Assembly (NCBI RefSeq): GCF_900290235.1
Contig: NZ_OLMK01000010.1
Span: forward strand, 1-64,000
Direction of reading: 5' to 3'
Source of the DNA: Streptomyces sp. MA5143a
Lineage (GTDB): Bacteria > Actinomycetota > Actinomycetes > Streptomycetales > Streptomycetaceae
Length of the DNA: 64,000 nucleotides
The notes under the pieces were generated by a model. The model was not told the origin of the DNA. It saw nothing but the letters and a program-made list of their open reading frames with translations, and did no database searches. A program made the translations under genes and the position numbers. This document shows positions 27,156 to 37,005 of this stretch, piece by piece. The first letter of the stretch is position 1, and the number at the start of each line of letters is the position of its first letter.

Positions 27156-28193
27156 ATGCCACAGTTCCCCAGCCGCAGAGGACTGCTCTTCGGGACCGCC
27201 GCCGTCTCGGCCGGCACCCTCCTCGTCGGTTGCACCAGCAACGACACCGGCGACAAAGCTGGCGCCGACAAGCAGCCCGCCGCCGACGACAAGCCCGGCA
27301 AGGAAGTGACCATCGGCTTCGCCGGCCCCCAGGCCGACCACGGCTGGCTCAACGCGATCAACGACAACGCCAAGAGCCGCGCCGAGCGGTACGAGGACGT
27401 CACCCTGGAGATCACCGAGGGCTCCAACGACACCGCCCAGCAGATCGGGCAGATCGAGACCCTCATCAACAAGAAGGTCGACGTCCTGGTGATCCTGCCC
27501 GCCGACGGCAAGGCCCTCACCCAGGTCGGCCTCAAGGCCATGCGCGCCGGAATACCCGTCGTCAACCTCGACCGGATCTTCAACTCGCCGCAGGCGTACC
27601 GCTGCTGGATCGGCGGCGACAACTACGGCATGGGCCTCAACGCAGGGCACTACATCGGCGAGAAGCTCAAGGACAAGTCCGACGCCCGCGTCATCGAACT
27701 CGCCGGCCTCGACAACCTGGAGCTGACCAAGCAGCGCACCCAGGGCTTCGACGACGCCCTGAAGAACTACCCCAACATCAAGAAGGTCGCCCGCCAGGCC
27801 GCCGAGTTCACCGTGGAGTCCGGGCAGGCCAAGATGGCCCAGCTCCTCCAGGCCCAGTCGAAGTTCGACGCGCTGTGGAACCACGACGACGACCAGGGCG
27901 TGGGCGCGCTGCGCGCCATCGAGCAGGCCGGACGCGACGACTTCCTCATGGTCGGCGGCGCGGGCGCACTCTCCGCCTTCCAGGCCATCGAGAAGGACGA
28001 CGGCGTCCTCAAGGCGACCGTCCTCTACCCGCCGACCATGGCCGCCTCCGCGATCGACCTCGCCCGCGCCCTCGGCCAGAGCAAGGGCATCGGCGGCCTC
28101 GCCGAGTTCGAGATCCCGTCCTCGCTGACGCTCTACTCGGCCGTCGTCGACAAGGACAACGTCGACCAGTACATGTCCACCGGCTTCAAGTGA
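27156..28193 (+). CDS. Sugar ABC substrate-binding lipoprotein
   Basis: 345 aa. The N-terminus combines a Tat-like SRRGLLFG motif and a lipobox (LLVGC, Cys at about 27), so it is probably exported folded and lipidated. The mature part is a periplasmic-binding-protein type 1 fold of the RbsB/xylose type (EVTIGFAGPQADHGWLNAIND, QQIGQIETLINKKVDVLVI, NLDRIFNSPQ). It defines specificity of the importer; the ligand is not evident. AAAGG precedes the ATG. Confidence 0.93.
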   Translation: MPQFPSRRGLLFGTAAVSAGTLLVGCTSNDTGDKAGADKQPAADDKPGKEVTIGFAGPQADHGWLNAINDNAKSRAERYEDVTLEITEGSNDTAQQIGQIETLINKKVDVLVILPADGKALTQVGLKAMRAGIPVVNLDRIFNSPQAYRCWIGGDNYGMGLNAGHYIGEKLKDKSDARVIELAGLDNLELTKQRTQGFDDALKNYPNIKKVARQAAEFTVESGQAKMAQLLQAQSKFDALWNHDDDQGVGALRAIEQAGRDDFLMVGGAGALSAFQAIEKDDGVLKATVLYPPTMAASAIDLARALGQSKGIGGLAEFEIPSSLTLYSAVVDKDNVDQYMSTGFK

Positions 28194-28311
28194 CGGCTCC
28201 CGCCGGACGGGCCCGACCGGACCGACCACCGGGAGCCGGCAGCCTCGGCTCCCGGAGATCCGGGCAGGGCCCCACCCCCCACCGCGCCGCGACCACGAGG
28301 AGGACACACGC

Positions 28312-29592
28312 ATGGGACAACCGCAGCAGCCCGACCAGGCCGAGGCGGAGGAGGCAGGGGCCCCGGGCCCCGGCACCGGCGCCGGGACCTGGCCCGCCGG
28401 GCTCGCCGGCGGGGCCGGCAGACCGCCGCTGCGGGTCGGCATGGTCGGGTACGCGTTCATGGGGGCCGCGCACTCACAGGGCTGGCGCACCGCGGGACGG
28501 GTCTTCGACCTGCCCCTCACCCCGGTCCTCGCCGCGGTGTGCGGACGCGACCGGGACGCCGTGCGGGCCATGGCCGACCGGCACGGCTGGGCCACGACCG
28601 AGACCGACTGGCGGGCCCTCGTCACCCGCGACGACATCGACCTCGTCGACATCTGCACCCCCGGCGACAGCCACGCCGAGATCGCCCTCGCCGCCCTGGC
28701 CGCGGGCAAACACGTCCTCTGCGAGAAGCCGCTCGCCAACACCGTCGAGGAGGCGGAGGCCATGACGGCGGCGGCCGAGGAGGCCCACGCGCGCGGCCAG
28801 GTGGCGATGGTCGGCTTCAACTACCGCCGGGTGCCCGCCACCGCGCTGGCCCGGCGCATGGTCGCCGAGGGGCGGCTCGGCACCCTCCGCCACGTCCGGG
28901 TGACCTACCTTCAGGACTGGCTCGTGGACCCGGAGTTCCCGCTCACCTGGCGGCTGCGCAAGGAGACGGCCGGCTCCGGGGCGCTCGGCGACCTCGGGGC
29001 GCACATCGTCGACCTCGCGCAGTACCTCGCCGGGGAGCCGGTCGTCGGGGTGTCGGCGCTGACCGAGACCTTCGTACGGGAACGCCCCCTGCCCGCCGGG
29101 GCGTCCAGCGGGCTGGCGTCGGCCGGGGGCTCCGACGCGCGCGGGGCCGTCACGGTCGACGACGCCGCCCTGTTCACCGGCCGCTTCGCCTCCGGCGCGA
29201 TCGCCTCCTTCGAGGCCACCCGCTTCGCCACCGGACGCAAGAACGCCCTGTGCATCGAACTCAACGGCGAGCGCGGCTCGTTGGCCTTCGACCTGGAGCG
29301 GCTCAACGAGCTCTCGTACCACGACCACACCGAGCCCGGTGCGCACGCCGGCTTCCGCCGCATCCTCGTCACCGAGTCCGACCACCCCTACCTGGACGCC
29401 TGGTGGCCGCCGGGCCACGGCCTCGGCTACGAGCACACCTTCGTCCACCAGGCCCGCGACCTGGTCCACGCCGTCGCGGCGGGCGAGCGGCCCGCACCGT
29501 CCTTCGCCGACGGGCTCCAGGTGCAGCGTGTGCTCGCGGCGGTCGAGGAGAGCGCCGAGAAGAACTCCGTCTACACCCCCACCGCGGTCTGA
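28312..29592 (+). CDS. Gfo/Idh/MocA-family oxidoreductase
   Basis: 426-aa NAD(P)-dependent sugar or polyol dehydrogenase. The Rossmann fold starts after a 40-residue Gln/Glu/Gly-rich N-terminal extension (RVGMVGYAFMGAAHSQGW); the cofactor/substrate Lys motif is CEKPLANTVEEAE, and the C-terminal domain has DLGAHIVDLAQYLAGEPV with the conserved His. The ATG at 28312 is preceded by CGAGGAGG. It lies in the importer operon and probably oxidises the incoming sugar or a keto-derivative. Confidence 0.93.
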   Translation: MGQPQQPDQAEAEEAGAPGPGTGAGTWPAGLAGGAGRPPLRVGMVGYAFMGAAHSQGWRTAGRVFDLPLTPVLAAVCGRDRDAVRAMADRHGWATTETDWRALVTRDDIDLVDICTPGDSHAEIALAALAAGKHVLCEKPLANTVEEAEAMTAAAEEAHARGQVAMVGFNYRRVPATALARRMVAEGRLGTLRHVRVTYLQDWLVDPEFPLTWRLRKETAGSGALGDLGAHIVDLAQYLAGEPVVGVSALTETFVRERPLPAGASSGLASAGGSDARGAVTVDDAALFTGRFASGAIASFEATRFATGRKNALCIELNGERGSLAFDLERLNELSYHDHTEPGAHAGFRRILVTESDHPYLDAWWPPGHGLGYEHTFVHQARDLVHAVAAGERPAPSFADGLQVQRVLAAVEESAEKNSVYTPTAV

Positions 29593-29607
29593 GGAGGCCC
29601 CGCAACC

Positions 29608-30612
29608 ATGCCGCGCACCTTCACGCTCTTCACCGGCCAGTGGGCCGACCTGCCCCTCGAAGAGGTCTGCCGCCTCGCCCGCGACTTCGGCTACGAGGGA
29701 CTCGAACTCGCCTGCTGGGGCGACCACTTCGAGGTCGACAAGGCGCTCGCGGACCCGTCGTACCTCGCCTCCCGGCACCAGCTCCTCGAGAAGTACGGCC
29801 TGAAGTGCTGGGCCGTCTCCAACCACCTCGTCGGCCAGGCCGTCTGCGACGCCATCATCGACGAACGCCACCAGGCCATCCTGCCCGCCCGGATCTGGGG
29901 TGACGGCGAGCCCGAGGGCGTACGGCAGCGGGCCGCCGCCGAGATGGCCGACACCGCGCGGGCCGCGGCGGCCTTCGGCGTCGACACCGTCATCGGCTTC
30001 ACCGGCTCCGCGATCTGGCACCTGGTCGCCATGTTCCCGCCCGCCCCCGAATCGATGATCGAGCGCGGCTACGAGGACTTCGCGACCCGCTGGAACCCGA
30101 TCCTCGACGTCTTCGACGCCGAGGGCGTGCGGTTCGCCCACGAGGTCCACCCGAGCGAGATCGCCTACGACTACTGGACCACCCGGCGCGCGCTGGAGGC
30201 GGTCGACCACCGGCCCGCCTTCGGCCTCAACTTCGACCCCTCGCACTTCGTATGGCAGGACCTCGACCCGGTCGGCTTCCTGTGGGACTTCCGCGACCGG
30301 ATCTACCACGTGGACTGCAAGGAGGCCCGCAAGCGCCTCGACGGCCGCAACGGCCGCCTCGGCTCGCACCTGCCCTGGGGCGACCCGCGCCGCGGCTGGG
30401 ACTTCGTGTCCGCCGGCCATGGCGACGTGCCGTGGGAGGACGTCTTCCGGATGCTCCGCTCGATCGGCTACCAGGGCCCCATTTCCGTCGAGTGGGAGGA
30501 CGCCGGCATGGACCGGCTCCAGGGCGCCCCCGAGGCCCTGAACCGCCTCAGGGCGTTCGACTTCGAACCGCCGTCGGCCTCGTTCGACGCGGCGTTCGGC
30601 GGCAACGACTAG
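29608..30612 (+). CDS. Sugar phosphate isomerase/epimerase (xylose isomerase-like TIM barrel)
   Basis: 334-aa TIM barrel of the AP2Ec family. Metal-ligand candidates: Glu in GFTGSAIWH context, Glu in [14 protein letters not shown], Asp/His in [14 protein letters not shown], His in IYHVDCKEA and Glu in [10 protein letters not shown]. It starts 15 bp after the dehydrogenase stop with GGAGG, so the two are co-translated. Likely isomerises or epimerises the ketosugar formed by the dehydrogenase. It ends in a strong terminator, closing the importer operon. Confidence 0.9.
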   Translation: MPRTFTLFTGQWADLPLEEVCRLARDFGYEGLELACWGDHFEVDKALADPSYLASRHQLLEKYGLKCWAVSNHLVGQAVCDAIIDERHQAILPARIWGDGEPEGVRQRAAAEMADTARAAAAFGVDTVIGFTGSAIWHLVAMFPPAPESMIERGYEDFATRWNPILDVFDAEGVRFAHEVHPSEIAYDYWTTRRALEAVDHRPAFGLNFDPSHFVWQDLDPVGFLWDFRDRIYHVDCKEARKRLDGRNGRLGSHLPWGDPRRGWDFVSAGHGDVPWEDVFRMLRSIGYQGPISVEWEDAGMDRLQGAPEALNRLRAFDFEPPSASFDAAFGGND

Positions 30613-30666
30613 TGCTGTGACCGGAAAGGTTCACCGGCTCGCGGCAAACCTTTCCGGTCACAGCAC
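30612..30666 (+). terminator. Strong terminator, end of sugar importer operon
   Basis: Perfect 20-bp inverted repeat (GTGCTGTGACCGGAAAGGTT and its complement, 15-nt loop) beginning at the last base of the stop codon. Confidence 0.9.
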
Positions 30667-30857
30667 CAGGGCCCTTGCGGGGTCCGGCCGGGAGTGCCCG
30701 CACGGGGCTCCCGGCCCGACCCCGGCCCGGCTCATCGGGCCGGCTGTCCGGCCGGGGCCCCACGGCCCGGCCGTGTCTCCGGGGTGACGGCGCACCCCGG
30801 CGTACCGCACACACCCGTACAGCTCCGTACGACCAAGCCCCTCCTTGGAGGCCTTTC

Positions 30858-33368
30858 GTGCACCCGTACGACGACAACAGACACCCCACCAGCCCCACCA
30901 GCGCCACCAGCCCTTTCAGACGCCGGAGAGTCCGCGGGCCGCTGGCTCTGCTGAGCGGTCTGCTGCTCGCCGGCGCCTCGCTCTCGCTGACCTCGCCCGC
31001 CGCGGGTGCCGCCGAGGCCGCCCCGCGGGCCGCCGCGGCCGAGGACTTCCAGCAGGTCACCCTCGCCAAGGGCGAACCCGAGGTCGGCGAGCCCATGTCG
31101 CTCGCCGTGCTCCCGGACCGCTCGGTGCTGCATACCTCCCGCGACGGCGAACTGCGGCTGACCGACGCGGCTGGCAACACCCGCCTCGCCGGCAAGCTCG
31201 ATGTGTACTCCCACGACGAGGAGGGCCTCCAGGGCATCGGCGTCGACCCCGGCTTCGCCGACAACCGCTTCATCTACCTGTACTACGCGCCCCCGCTGAA
31301 CACCCCGGCCGGGGACGCCCCCGAGACCGGCAGCGCCGCCGACTTCGCGCCCTTCGACGGCGTCAACCGCCTGTCCCGCTTCGTCCTGAAGACGGACGGC
31401 ACGCTCGACAAGGCCAGCGAGAAGAAGATCCTCGACGTGCCCGCCTCGCGCGGCATCTGCTGCCATGTCGGCGGCGACATCGACTTCGACGCGGCGGGCA
31501 ACCTGTATCTGTCGACCGGCGACGACAGCAACCCGTTCCAGTCGGACGGCTTCACCCCCATCGACGAGCGCGCGAACCGCAACCCGGCCTTCGACGCGCA
31601 GCGCACCTCCGCCAACACCAACGACCTGCGCGGCAAGATCCTGCGCATCAAGGTCAACGCCGACGGCTCGTACGCCATACCCGACGGCAACCTCTTCGCG
31701 CCCGGCACCGACAGAACGCGGCCCGAGATCTACGCGATGGGCCTGCGCAACCCGTTCCGCTTCAGCGTCGACAAGAAGACCGGCATCCTCTACGTCGGCG
31801 AGTACGGCCCCGACGCGGGCGCCGCGAACCCCTCGCGCGGACCGGCCGGCCAGGTCGAGTTCGCCCGCGTCACCAAGCCCGGCAACTTCGGCTGGCCGTA
31901 CTGCACCGGCAAGAACGACGCCTACGTCGACTACGACTTCGCCACCGGCGCCTCCGGCGCGGCCTTCGACTGCTCGGCACCGAGGAACACCTCCCCGAAC
32001 AACACGGGCCTGACCGAACTGCCGCCCGCCGAACCCGCGTGGATCCCCTACAACGGCAACTCCCTGCCGGAGTTCGGCGACGGCTCCGAGTCCCCGATGG
32101 GCGGCCCCGTCTACCACTACGACGCCTCCCTCGACTCCCCGGTGAAGTTCCCCGAGGCCTACGACGGGGACTTCTTCGCCGGTGAGTTCGGCCGCCGCTG
32201 GATCAAGCGCATCACCAGCGACGCCGACGGCACCGTGCGCTCCATCGCCGACGTGCCCTGGACGGGCACCCAGGTGATGGACATGGCCTTCGGCCCGGAC
32301 GGCGCGCTGTACGTCCTCGACTACGGCATCTCCTGGTTCGGCGGCGACGAGCACTCCGCCCTGTACCGCATCGAGAACGCCACCGACGGCCACTCGCCGG
32401 TCGCCCAGGCCGCCGCCGACCGCACCTCCGGCCAGGCGAGGCTCAAGGTCCGCTTCTCCTCCGCGGGCACCAGCGACCAGGACGGCGACGCCCTCACCTA
32501 CAGCTGGGACTTCGGCGACGGCTCCACGTCCACGGCGGCGAACCCGACGCACACCTACAAGAAGAACGGCACCTACACGGCGACCGTCACCGCGAAGGAC
32601 CCCTCCGGCCGCACCGGCAGCGCCAGCGTGCGCATCGTCGTCGGCAACACCGCGCCCAAGGTGACCCTGGAACTCCCGCAGGACGGACAGCTGTTCGCCT
32701 TCGGTGAGGCCGTACCGTTCAAGGTGCGGGTCAGCGACCCGGAGGACGGCCGGACCATCGACTGCGCCAAGGTCAAGGTCACCTTCGTCCTCGGCCACGA
32801 CAGCCACGGCCACCCGGTGACCTCCGCCAACGGCTGCACCGGGACCATCCAGACCAGCGCCGACGGCGGCCACGACGAGAACGCCAACATCTTCGGGGTG
32901 TTCGACGCCGAGTACACCGACGGCGGGGGCGGCGGCCAGGACCCGCTGACCACCCACGACCGGCACGTCGTCCAGCCCAAGCACCGCCAGGCCGAGCACT
33001 ACGGCGACTCCTCCGGCATCACCGTCCAGTCCAAGGCCACCGCCCACGGCGGCAAGACCGTCGGGGACATCTCCCACGGCGACTGGATCTCCTTCAAGCC
33101 GTACGTCCTGTCCAACGCCACGAAGATCACCGCGCGGATCTCCTCCGGAGGCGCGGGCGGCAAGCTGGAGGTCCGGGCGGGCTCGCCCACCGGCAGGCTG
33201 CTCGGCGGCACCACCGTGCCGGTCACCGGCGGCTGGGAGAACTTCCAGGACGTCACCGCCGACCTGACCAGGGCCCCACGCGGCACCACCACGCTCTACC
33301 TGGTGTTCAAGGGCAGCGGCTCCGGCGGACTGTTCGACGTGGACGATTTCACGTTCACGACGAGGTGA
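30858..33368 (+). CDS. Secreted PQQ-type sugar dehydrogenase with PKD and CBM6 domains
   Basis: 836 aa, exported (signal peptide about residues 20-52). The glucose/sorbosone dehydrogenase beta-propeller (about 60-510) shows HDEEGLQGIGVDPGF, the His-rich ICCHVGGDIDFD and AMGLRNPFRFSVD. A PKD domain (about 513-600: SYSWDFGDGSTSTAANPTHTY-type) and a further beta region follow. A C-terminal CBM6-like carbohydrate-binding domain (about 705-836) ends the protein. It probably oxidises sugars outside the cell with PQQ. GTG at 30858 is chosen because GGAGG sits seven bases upstream; the open frame extends further but lacks a good ribosome site. Paired with the following ThuA gene (9-bp gap). Confidence 0.9.
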   Translation: MHPYDDNRHPTSPTSATSPFRRRRVRGPLALLSGLLLAGASLSLTSPAAGAAEAAPRAAAAEDFQQVTLAKGEPEVGEPMSLAVLPDRSVLHTSRDGELRLTDAAGNTRLAGKLDVYSHDEEGLQGIGVDPGFADNRFIYLYYAPPLNTPAGDAPETGSAADFAPFDGVNRLSRFVLKTDGTLDKASEKKILDVPASRGICCHVGGDIDFDAAGNLYLSTGDDSNPFQSDGFTPIDERANRNPAFDAQRTSANTNDLRGKILRIKVNADGSYAIPDGNLFAPGTDRTRPEIYAMGLRNPFRFSVDKKTGILYVGEYGPDAGAANPSRGPAGQVEFARVTKPGNFGWPYCTGKNDAYVDYDFATGASGAAFDCSAPRNTSPNNTGLTELPPAEPAWIPYNGNSLPEFGDGSESPMGGPVYHYDASLDSPVKFPEAYDGDFFAGEFGRRWIKRITSDADGTVRSIADVPWTGTQVMDMAFGPDGALYVLDYGISWFGGDEHSALYRIENATDGHSPVAQAAADRTSGQARLKVRFSSAGTSDQDGDALTYSWDFGDGSTSTAANPTHTYKKNGTYTATVTAKDPSGRTGSASVRIVVGNTAPKVTLELPQDGQLFAFGEAVPFKVRVSDPEDGRTIDCAKVKVTFVLGHDSHGHPVTSANGCTGTIQTSADGGHDENANIFGVFDAEYTDGGGGGQDPLTTHDRHVVQPKHRQAEHYGDSSGITVQSKATAHGGKTVGDISHGDWISFKPYVLSNATKITARISSGGAGGKLEVRAGSPTGRLLGGTTVPVTGGWENFQDVTADLTRAPRGTTTLYLVFKGSGSGGLFDVDDFTFTTR

Positions 33369-33377
33369 GGGGCGACC

Positions 33378-34769
33378 ATGCGAACGAACGGACGTATGGG
33401 GACGGCCGCGATCGGCGCCGCCCTGCTGATCGGCTGCGTCTCGGGGCCCGCCGTGTCCGATGAGGCGGCCGACCCCGGGACGGCACACGGCTCCGCACAG
33501 GCCCGGGTGCTGGTGTTCTCCAAGACCGCCGGCTTCCGGCACGACTCCATCCCCGAGGGCATCACCGCCGTACGGGAACTGGGCGCCGCCCACGGCTTCC
33601 GGGTCGACGCCACGGAGGACGCCGGCGCCTTCACCACCCGCAACCTCGGACGGTACGCCGCCGTCGTCTTCCTCTCCACCACCGGCGACGTCCTGAACCC
33701 GGCCCAGCAGACCGCGTTCGAGCGGTACATCGGACGCGGCGGCGCCTACGTCGGCATCCACGCCGCCGCCGACACCGAGTACGACTGGGCGTTTTACGGC
33801 GGACTCGCGGGCGCGTACTTCCAGTCGCACCCCGCGATCCAGCCCGCGACGGTCGACGTCGAGGACCACGCCCACCCGGCCACCGCCTCACTGGGCGCGA
33901 CCTGGAACCGCACGGACGAGTGGTACAACTACCGCTCCAACCCTCGCGCGCGGGCCCATGTCCTCGCCTCGCTCGACGAGTCGTCGTACAGCGGCGGCAC
34001 CATGAACGGCGACCATCCCATCGCCTGGTGCCAGAACTACCGGGGCGGCCGCGCCTTCTACACCGGGGGCGGCCACACCAAGGAGTCGTACGCCGAACCC
34101 GCCTTCCGGCAGCACCTGCTGGGCGGCATCCGATGGGCGATCGGCGAGGCCCAGGCCGACTGCCGGCCGGAGAACGGCTACCGCCCGCTGTTCGACGGCA
34201 CCTCCCTGGACGGCTGGCGGCAGGCCGGGCCGGGCTCCTTCGAGCGCGGCGCCGACGGCACGCTCACCTCCCACGGCGGCATGGGCATGCTCTGGTACGC
34301 CGACCGCAGCTTCGGGTCGTACTCCCTGAAGCTCGACTGGAGGACGGACGGCGCCTCGGGCGACGACAACTCGGGTGTCTTCGTGGGCTTCCCGCCCTCG
34401 GACGACCCGTGGTCGGCCGTGCACAACGGCTACGAGATCCAGATCGACGCCACCGACGTACCCGAGCGGACCACCGGGTCCGTCTACGGCTTCCGCTCCG
34501 CCGACCTCAGGAAACGCGACCGCGCCCTGAACCCGCCGGGGGAGTGGAACACGTACGAGATCCGTGTGGAGGGCGAACGCCTCCGCGTCTGGCTCAACGG
34601 CGTACGGATCAACGATTTCACCAACACCGATCCGGCCCGGAGCCTCAGGGACGGTCACCTCGGCATCCAGAACCACGGTGCCGGCGACCGGGTGTCCTTC
34701 CGTGACATCCGGATCAAGGAACTGCCCGCGCGGACCGCCGGCACGGCGGCCCCGCACACGGGCGACTGA
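33378..34769 (+). CDS. Secreted ThuA and DUF1080 (3-keto-sugar hydrolase-like) protein
   Basis: 463 aa with a signal or lipoprotein-like N-terminus (ALLIGCVSG). Domain 1 is ThuA, a glutamine-amidotransferase-like fold (about 40-255: VLVFSKTAGFRHDSIPEG, GGAYVGIHAAADTEYDW). Domain 2 is DUF1080 (about 270-450: GYRPLFDGTSLDGWRQAG, YGFRSADLRKR, HLGIQNHGAGDRVSFRDIRI), a concanavalin-like fold in which some members hydrolyse 3-keto-glycosides. ATG right after GTGAGGGG. Its coupling to a sugar dehydrogenase suggests oxidation of a glycoside followed by cleavage of the keto form; substrates are inferred only. Confidence 0.88.
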   Translation: MRTNGRMGTAAIGAALLIGCVSGPAVSDEAADPGTAHGSAQARVLVFSKTAGFRHDSIPEGITAVRELGAAHGFRVDATEDAGAFTTRNLGRYAAVVFLSTTGDVLNPAQQTAFERYIGRGGAYVGIHAAADTEYDWAFYGGLAGAYFQSHPAIQPATVDVEDHAHPATASLGATWNRTDEWYNYRSNPRARAHVLASLDESSYSGGTMNGDHPIAWCQNYRGGRAFYTGGGHTKESYAEPAFRQHLLGGIRWAIGEAQADCRPENGYRPLFDGTSLDGWRQAGPGSFERGADGTLTSHGGMGMLWYADRSFGSYSLKLDWRTDGASGDDNSGVFVGFPPSDDPWSAVHNGYEIQIDATDVPERTTGSVYGFRSADLRKRDRALNPPGEWNTYEIRVEGERLRVWLNGVRINDFTNTDPARSLRDGHLGIQNHGAGDRVSFRDIRIKELPARTAGTAAPHTGD

Positions 34770-34771
34770 AC

Positions 34772-34809
34772 GGCGGCGGGCGGGGGACGCCGGACCCCCG
34801 CCCGCCGCC
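34772..34809 (+). terminator. Terminator after ThuA gene
   Basis: Perfect 15-bp GC stem (GGCGGCGGGCGGGGG and complement, 8-nt loop), separating the secreted pair from the following ebo-type operon. Confidence 0.85.
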
Positions 34810-34900
34810 TCCCCGCCCGGCACACCCACCCTCCGGTGCTCCCCAGGTCCGCCCGGCGCGTCCGGGTCCCCGCACCACGTGCTCGACAAGGAGGCTGCCC

Positions 34901-36112
34901 ATGTCCGCGTCCCCGTCCGTGTCCGTGCCGGGTTCCGCGCCGGGTTCCGCGCCGCGTGTCGGCGTCTGGCTGATCGGGGCCCGCGGCTCCGTCGCCACCA
35001 CCGTCGTCGCGGGCTGCGCGGCCCTCACCGCGGACCTGCACGCCCCCACGGGCATGGTCACCGAGACCCCCCTCTTCGCGGGCTCGGGCCTCCCGCCCCT
35101 CGCCTCCCTCGTCTTCGGCGGCCACGACACCACGGACTGCCCCCTGCCCAAACGCGCCGAGGCCCTCGCCGCGGCCGGAGTCCTGCCGCACGGCCTGCCC
35201 GCCGCCGTCACCGCCGAACTCACCGCCACCGACCGCGAGATCAAGCCCGGCGGGCCCCTCCCCGGCGACACCCGGACCCCCGACGAGCTGATCTCCGCCT
35301 TCACCGCCGACCTCCAGGACTTCGTACGACGCCGGGGCCTCACCCGCGCCGTCGTCATGAACGTGGCCTCCACGGAGCCCGCCCCCACCGGCACCGCCCC
35401 GCCCCCCAGTTCCCTGTACGCGGCGGCCGCCCTGCGCGCCGGCTGCCCCTACGTCAACTTCACCCCGTCGACGGGCCTGGACCACCCCGCCCTCGCCTCC
35501 CTGGCGGAGTCGGCGGACGTGCCCTGGGCGGGCCGCGACGGCAAGACCGGCCAGACCCTGCTCCGGTCGGTCCTCGGCCCGATGTTCGCCCAGCGGGCGC
35601 TGACCGTCCGGGCCTGGTCCGGCACGAACCTCCTCGGCGGCGGCGACGGTGCCGCCCTCGCCGACCCGGCGGCCGCCGCCGCCAAGAACGCCGGCAAGGA
35701 ACGCGTCGTGACCGACACCCTCGGCACGGCCCCCGAGGGCGAGACCCACATCGACGACGTCCCCGCCCTCGGCGACTGGAAGACCGCCTGGGACCACATC
35801 GCCTTCGACGGCTTCCTCGGCACCCGCATGGTCCTCCAGACCACCTGGCAGGGCTGCGACTCCGCGCTCGCCGCACCCCTGGTCCTCGACCTCGCCCGAC
35901 TCCTCGCCCGCGCCCACGAAGCGGGCCTCACGGGCCCCCTGCCCGAGCTGGCCTTCTACTTCAAGGACCCGACGGGCGAGGCCCCGTCGGCCCTGGGGGA
36001 GCAGTACGCGGCGCTGGGGCGGTTCGCGGAGCGGCTGCGGCGAGGGGCGCGGGAGACGACCACGACCACCGCGCCGGGGGCCCCGCACGGCACACCGGGG
36101 GGCCGTTCATGA
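34901..36112 (+). CDS. Inositol-3-phosphate synthase-like enzyme, first gene of ebo-type operon
   Basis: 403 aa. NAD-binding Rossmann motif near the N-terminus (VGVWLIGARGSVATTVVAG) and Ino1-family blocks: VNFTPSTG, GRDGKTGQTLLRSVLGPMF, VRAWSGTNLLGGGDG and LGDWKTAWDHIAFDGFLG. The C-terminal end is a Thr/Ala-rich tail. Known Ino1 enzymes turn glucose-6-phosphate into inositol-3-phosphate; this is a divergent paralogue and may act on another sugar phosphate. ATG with CAAGGAGG upstream. Its stop overlaps the next gene (ATGA), and the next five genes are likewise overlapping or within a few bases. Confidence 0.88.
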   Translation: MSASPSVSVPGSAPGSAPRVGVWLIGARGSVATTVVAGCAALTADLHAPTGMVTETPLFAGSGLPPLASLVFGGHDTTDCPLPKRAEALAAAGVLPHGLPAAVTAELTATDREIKPGGPLPGDTRTPDELISAFTADLQDFVRRRGLTRAVVMNVASTEPAPTGTAPPPSSLYAAAALRAGCPYVNFTPSTGLDHPALASLAESADVPWAGRDGKTGQTLLRSVLGPMFAQRALTVRAWSGTNLLGGGDGAALADPAAAAAKNAGKERVVTDTLGTAPEGETHIDDVPALGDWKTAWDHIAFDGFLGTRMVLQTTWQGCDSALAAPLVLDLARLLARAHEAGLTGPLPELAFYFKDPTGEAPSALGEQYAALGRFAERLRRGARETTTTTAPGAPHGTPGGRS

Positions 36113-37005
36113 AACCCCTCGCCTTCGGCTACGGCACCAACGGTCTCGCCGACCTCCGGCTCGACGACGCCCTCGCCCTCCTCGCCGACCTCGGTTACGA
36201 CGGCGTCGGGCTGACCCTCGACCACATGCACCTCGACCCGCTGGCCCCCGGCCTCGCCGCCCGCACCCGGCGGCTCGCACGACGGCTCGACGCCCTCGGC
36301 CTGGCCGTCACCGTGGAGACCGGCGCCCGCTACGTCCTCGACGCCCGCCGCAAGCACGGGCCGACCCTGTTGGACCCCGACCAGGACGACCGCGCCCGCC
36401 GCGTCGGCCTGCTCCTGACGGCCGTACGGGTCGCCGCCGACCTGGGCGCCCACGCCGTGCACTGCTTCAGCGGCGTCACCCCGCCCGGCACCGACGAGGA
36501 CACCGCCTGGAAGCGCCTCCCGGACGCGATCACCCCCGTCGTCGAGGCCGCCACCGCCGCCGGCGTCCCGCTCGCCGTCGAACCCGAACCCGGTCACCTC
36601 CTCGCCACGCTCGCCGACTTCCACCGACTGCGCGAGGCCCTCGACAGCCCCGCCGCCCTCGGCCTCACCCTCGACATCGGCCACTGCCAGTGCCTCGAAC
36701 TCCTCCTGCCCGCGCACTGCGTCCGCGCCGCCGCGCCCTGGCTGCGCCACGTCCAGATCGAGGACATGCGGCGCGGTGTCCACGACCATCTGCCGCTCGG
36801 CGAGGGCGAGATCGACTTCCCGGCCGTCCTCGACGCGCTGGCCGCCGTCGACTACCGGGCCCTGACCGTCGTCGAACTGCCCCGCCATTCCCACGCCGGC
36901 CCGCACCAGGCCGAGCGGTCCCTCGCCTTCCTCCGCCGGGCGACCGGCCGCACGGCGGGGCCACCGCCGGGGCCCGCCGCCGCACCTCCCGGGAGCACCT
37001 CGTGA
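36109..37005 (+). CDS. Sugar phosphate isomerase/epimerase in ebo-type operon
   Basis: 298-aa TIM barrel of the xylose-isomerase-like family: FGYGTNGLADLRLDDALALL, conserved Glu in VTVETGARYV, Glu in LAVEPEPGHLL, Asp/His in LTLDIGHCQCLE, and His/Glu in RHVQIEDMRRGVHDH. ATG overlaps the previous stop. In ebo clusters of cyanobacteria and other bacteria a related protein acts on an unknown small metabolite. No UbiA-type prenyltransferase (EboC) lies before it. Confidence 0.85.
   Translation: MKPLAFGYGTNGLADLRLDDALALLADLGYDGVGLTLDHMHLDPLAPGLAARTRRLARRLDALGLAVTVETGARYVLDARRKHGPTLLDPDQDDRARRVGLLLTAVRVAADLGAHAVHCFSGVTPPGTDEDTAWKRLPDAITPVVEAATAAGVPLAVEPEPGHLLATLADFHRLREALDSPAALGLTLDIGHCQCLELLLPAHCVRAAAPWLRHVQIEDMRRGVHDHLPLGEGEIDFPAVLDALAAVDYRALTVVELPRHSHAGPHQAERSLAFLRRATGRTAGPPPGPAAAPPGSTS

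Noticed and set aside
30732..33875. A 1,047-codon open frame on the minus strand
   Set aside because: Antisense to the PQQ-type dehydrogenase, which has clear domains and a ribosome site; the antisense product has none.
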